Below the pieces are notes generated by a model. The model was not told where the DNA came from. It saw nothing but the letters and a program-made list of their open reading frames with translations, and did not search any database. From positions 62,001 to 126,000 of the forward strand of contig QJYB01000061.1 of the NCBI GenBank assembly GCA_003247835.1: a stretch of DNA of 64,000 bases, written 5' to 3'. This DNA is from Gammaproteobacteria bacterium (GTDB lineage: Bacteria; Pseudomonadota; Gammaproteobacteria; Pseudomonadales; Azotimanducaceae). The position numbers were made by a program, and so were the translations under genes. This document shows positions 62,837 to 64,000 of the stretch, in pieces; within the stretch, counting starts at the first letter, position 1, and each line of letters starts with the position of its first letter.

Positions 62837-64000
62837 GTGAAGATCGACAGGAAATGGTTCTACGCGGCAGCCGGCGTTGCTATCTACGCGCTGGCAGGCT
62901 TCCTGCTCGCGCCGTGGCTGCTGAAACGGTCCCTCGTCAGCACCCTCGATGAGCGGCTGGAGCTGAACGCGACACTCGAGTCGCTCGCCATCAATCCGTT
63001 CACGCTGACCCTGACGGCCGACGGACTGTCTGTGACCGAACGCGACGGCGCGCCGCTCCTCGCGTTCGAGCGCCTGTTCGTCAACTTCGAGCTGTCGAGC
63101 CTGTTCCACTGGGCGGTCTCCTTCGACGAGGTGCATCTGATCCGACCTGCGGTGCACTTCGAACGTCTGAACGACACCGAGAACACACTCTCGGGGCTGG
63201 CCGACACCTGGCGCCGGACGGCAGAGTCCACAGATTTGGAGCCTGCCTTGGAAGCCGACGTGAACGAGTCCACGGAAGGTCTGTTCCGGCTGATCGTGTC
63301 CGACCTGCGCATCGTCGAAGGCCGGTTGAGCGTCACGGATCGCTCTCGAACGGAACCGTTCAGCACCGAGTTCGGGCCCATCAATCTGGCGGTCACCGAC
63401 CTGTCCACCCTGCCGGATGACAGCGGTACTCAGCAGGTGACCATCCACACCGAATCCGGCGCCGAGCTCGCCTGGACCGGCGGCCTGGTCGTGAACCCGC
63501 TGTCCGTCACCGGCAATGTCACCATTCGGGGTGGTTACATGCCGCTGGTGTTCCGCTACTTCCGCGACGAGCTGAACCTGCCCATCGGCATCGAAGGCGG
63601 AGAGATCGATGCCAGGCTGGACTACACCGTGGCGCTCGACGACCACGGCGAGCTCTCGGTGCGGGTGGAGAACCTGGCAGGCACCCTGAGCGGGGTCACC
63701 GTCACTCAGCCCGATCATCCACCGGTGCTCGAGCTCGATACGTTCTCCGTGACCGGTGGAAGCTTCGCCTGGCCGGCGCAGATCGTGCACGTGGACGATA
63801 TCCTGGTCGCCGGCCTGTCCATCGATGCCTACCGGGCGGCCGATGGCAGCTACCTGCCGATGCCCCCGGGTTCATCAGAGGAGGTGCCAGCCGAAACGGC
63901 GGCAGCCGATCAGGACGAGGCGATCGAACCATCTGCCACCGACGAAAGCGATGCCCTGGCCGGCTGGTCGCTGACAGCCGACACACTGCGGCTGACCGGC
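62837..64000 (+). CDS. DUF748/AsmA-like envelope protein, 5' part only
   Basis: Not in the ORF track because it runs off the right edge. GTG at 62837 follows CAGGGAG, and 388 codons are open to the end. One TM helix (about 8-28: FYAAAGVAIYALAGFLLAPWLL) is followed by a periplasmic beta-rich DUF748 domain (LNATLESLAINPFTLTLTADGLSV, LFVNFELSSLFHWAVSFDEVHLIRPAVHFER, VTGNVTIRGGYMPLVFRYFRDEL). AsmA-like proteins bridge the inner and outer membrane for lipid traffic. Total length unknown. Confidence 0.85.
   Translation, partial: MKIDRKWFYAAAGVAIYALAGFLLAPWLLKRSLVSTLDERLELNATLESLAINPFTLTLTADGLSVTERDGAPLLAFERLFVNFELSSLFHWAVSFDEVHLIRPAVHFERLNDTENTLSGLADTWRRTAESTDLEPALEADVNESTEGLFRLIVSDLRIVEGRLSVTDRSRTEPFSTEFGPINLAVTDLSTLPDDSGTQQVTIHTESGAELAWTGGLVVNPLSVTGNVTIRGGYMPLVFRYFRDELNLPIGIEGGEIDARLDYTVALDDHGELSVRVENLAGTLSGVTVTQPDHPPVLELDTFSVTGGSFAWPAQIVHVDDILVAGLSIDAYRAADGSYLPMPPGSSEEVPAETAAADQDEAIEPSATDESDALAGWSLTADTLRLTG

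Overview
The window looks like a chromosomal segment from a high-GC, aerobic, Gram-negative gammaproteobacterium, probably marine or sediment-dwelling. The evidence is the many lipoproteins and outer-membrane beta-barrels, a YejBEA-type peptide importer, CreD, an RND pump, a PbpG-type endopeptidase, and heavy use of GTG/TTG starts with 4-bp ATGA/GTGA overlaps. No insertion sequence, phage gene, CRISPR array, rRNA or origin is visible. Genes are packed tightly and no gene-free stretch exceeds about 230 bp. Most long entries of the ORF track are antisense shadows caused by the high GC content.

Layout. 1-4.4 kb: two multiheme c-type cytochromes (the first cut by the window edge) followed by an outer-membrane beta-barrel protein with SPOR-like and TPR domains, a candidate porin-cytochrome electron conduit. 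4.4-8.4 kb: two divergent DUF3604 (PHP-like) lipoprotein paralogues. 8.4-12.0 kb: an esterase-pirin-quinoprotein operon joined by GTGA overlaps. 12.0-14.4 kb: a small lipoprotein, then MetY and a CoA-binding protein. 14.6-17.9 kb: an Ig-repeat lipoprotein and an FHA protein. 17.9-20.9 kb: a membrane protein, a winged-helix regulator, a divergent UppS and CreD in one minus-strand operon. It carries two copies of an ACTTTG-N5-CAAAGT inverted repeat, one upstream of the first gene and one inside uppS, which is the most system-like regulatory unit here. 21-25.8 kb: a VOC protein and an RND permease/adaptor pair. 26-30.5 kb: a double-barrel outer-membrane protein, a YjdF-like protein, two MOSC proteins, GNAT and VOC. 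30.5-35.7 kb: a Lsa-like ABC-F protein with a hairpin leader, a Na+/Ca2+ exchanger, ExoIII, a methyltransferase and an MpaB-like oxygenase. 35.8-38 kb: a Tet-like MFS exporter and a HAD phosphatase. 38-44.2 kb: a five-gene YejBEA-DppDF-like peptide importer. 44.4-50 kb: nitroreductase, a second ExoIII, SDR, an outer-membrane protein, a PPOX protein and a DUF6178-like protein. 50-53.3 kb: PbpG (no ATG/GTG/TTG start available), a TcyP-like symporter and a lipase-like hydrolase. 53.3-56.7 kb: SRPBCC, AraC, a tautomerase divergent from an HxlR regulator with an operator-like palindrome between them, tRNA-Gly(CCC) and a cupin. 56.7-64 kb: PEP synthase divergent from alanine dehydrogenase (alanine to pyruvate to PEP), an exported RidA, a YtcJ-like amidohydrolase lipoprotein and the start of a DUF748/AsmA-like protein cut by the right edge.

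How the genes work together. The themes are envelope biology (UppS, CreD, PbpG, lipoproteins, barrels), electron transfer (cytochromes, quinoprotein), amino-acid and peptide scavenging (Yej importer, TcyP, Ald/PpsA, RidA) and drug or xenobiotic defence (RND, ABC-F, MFS, nitroreductase, VOC). All functional calls come from reading motifs and protein sequence by eye. No database search was run.
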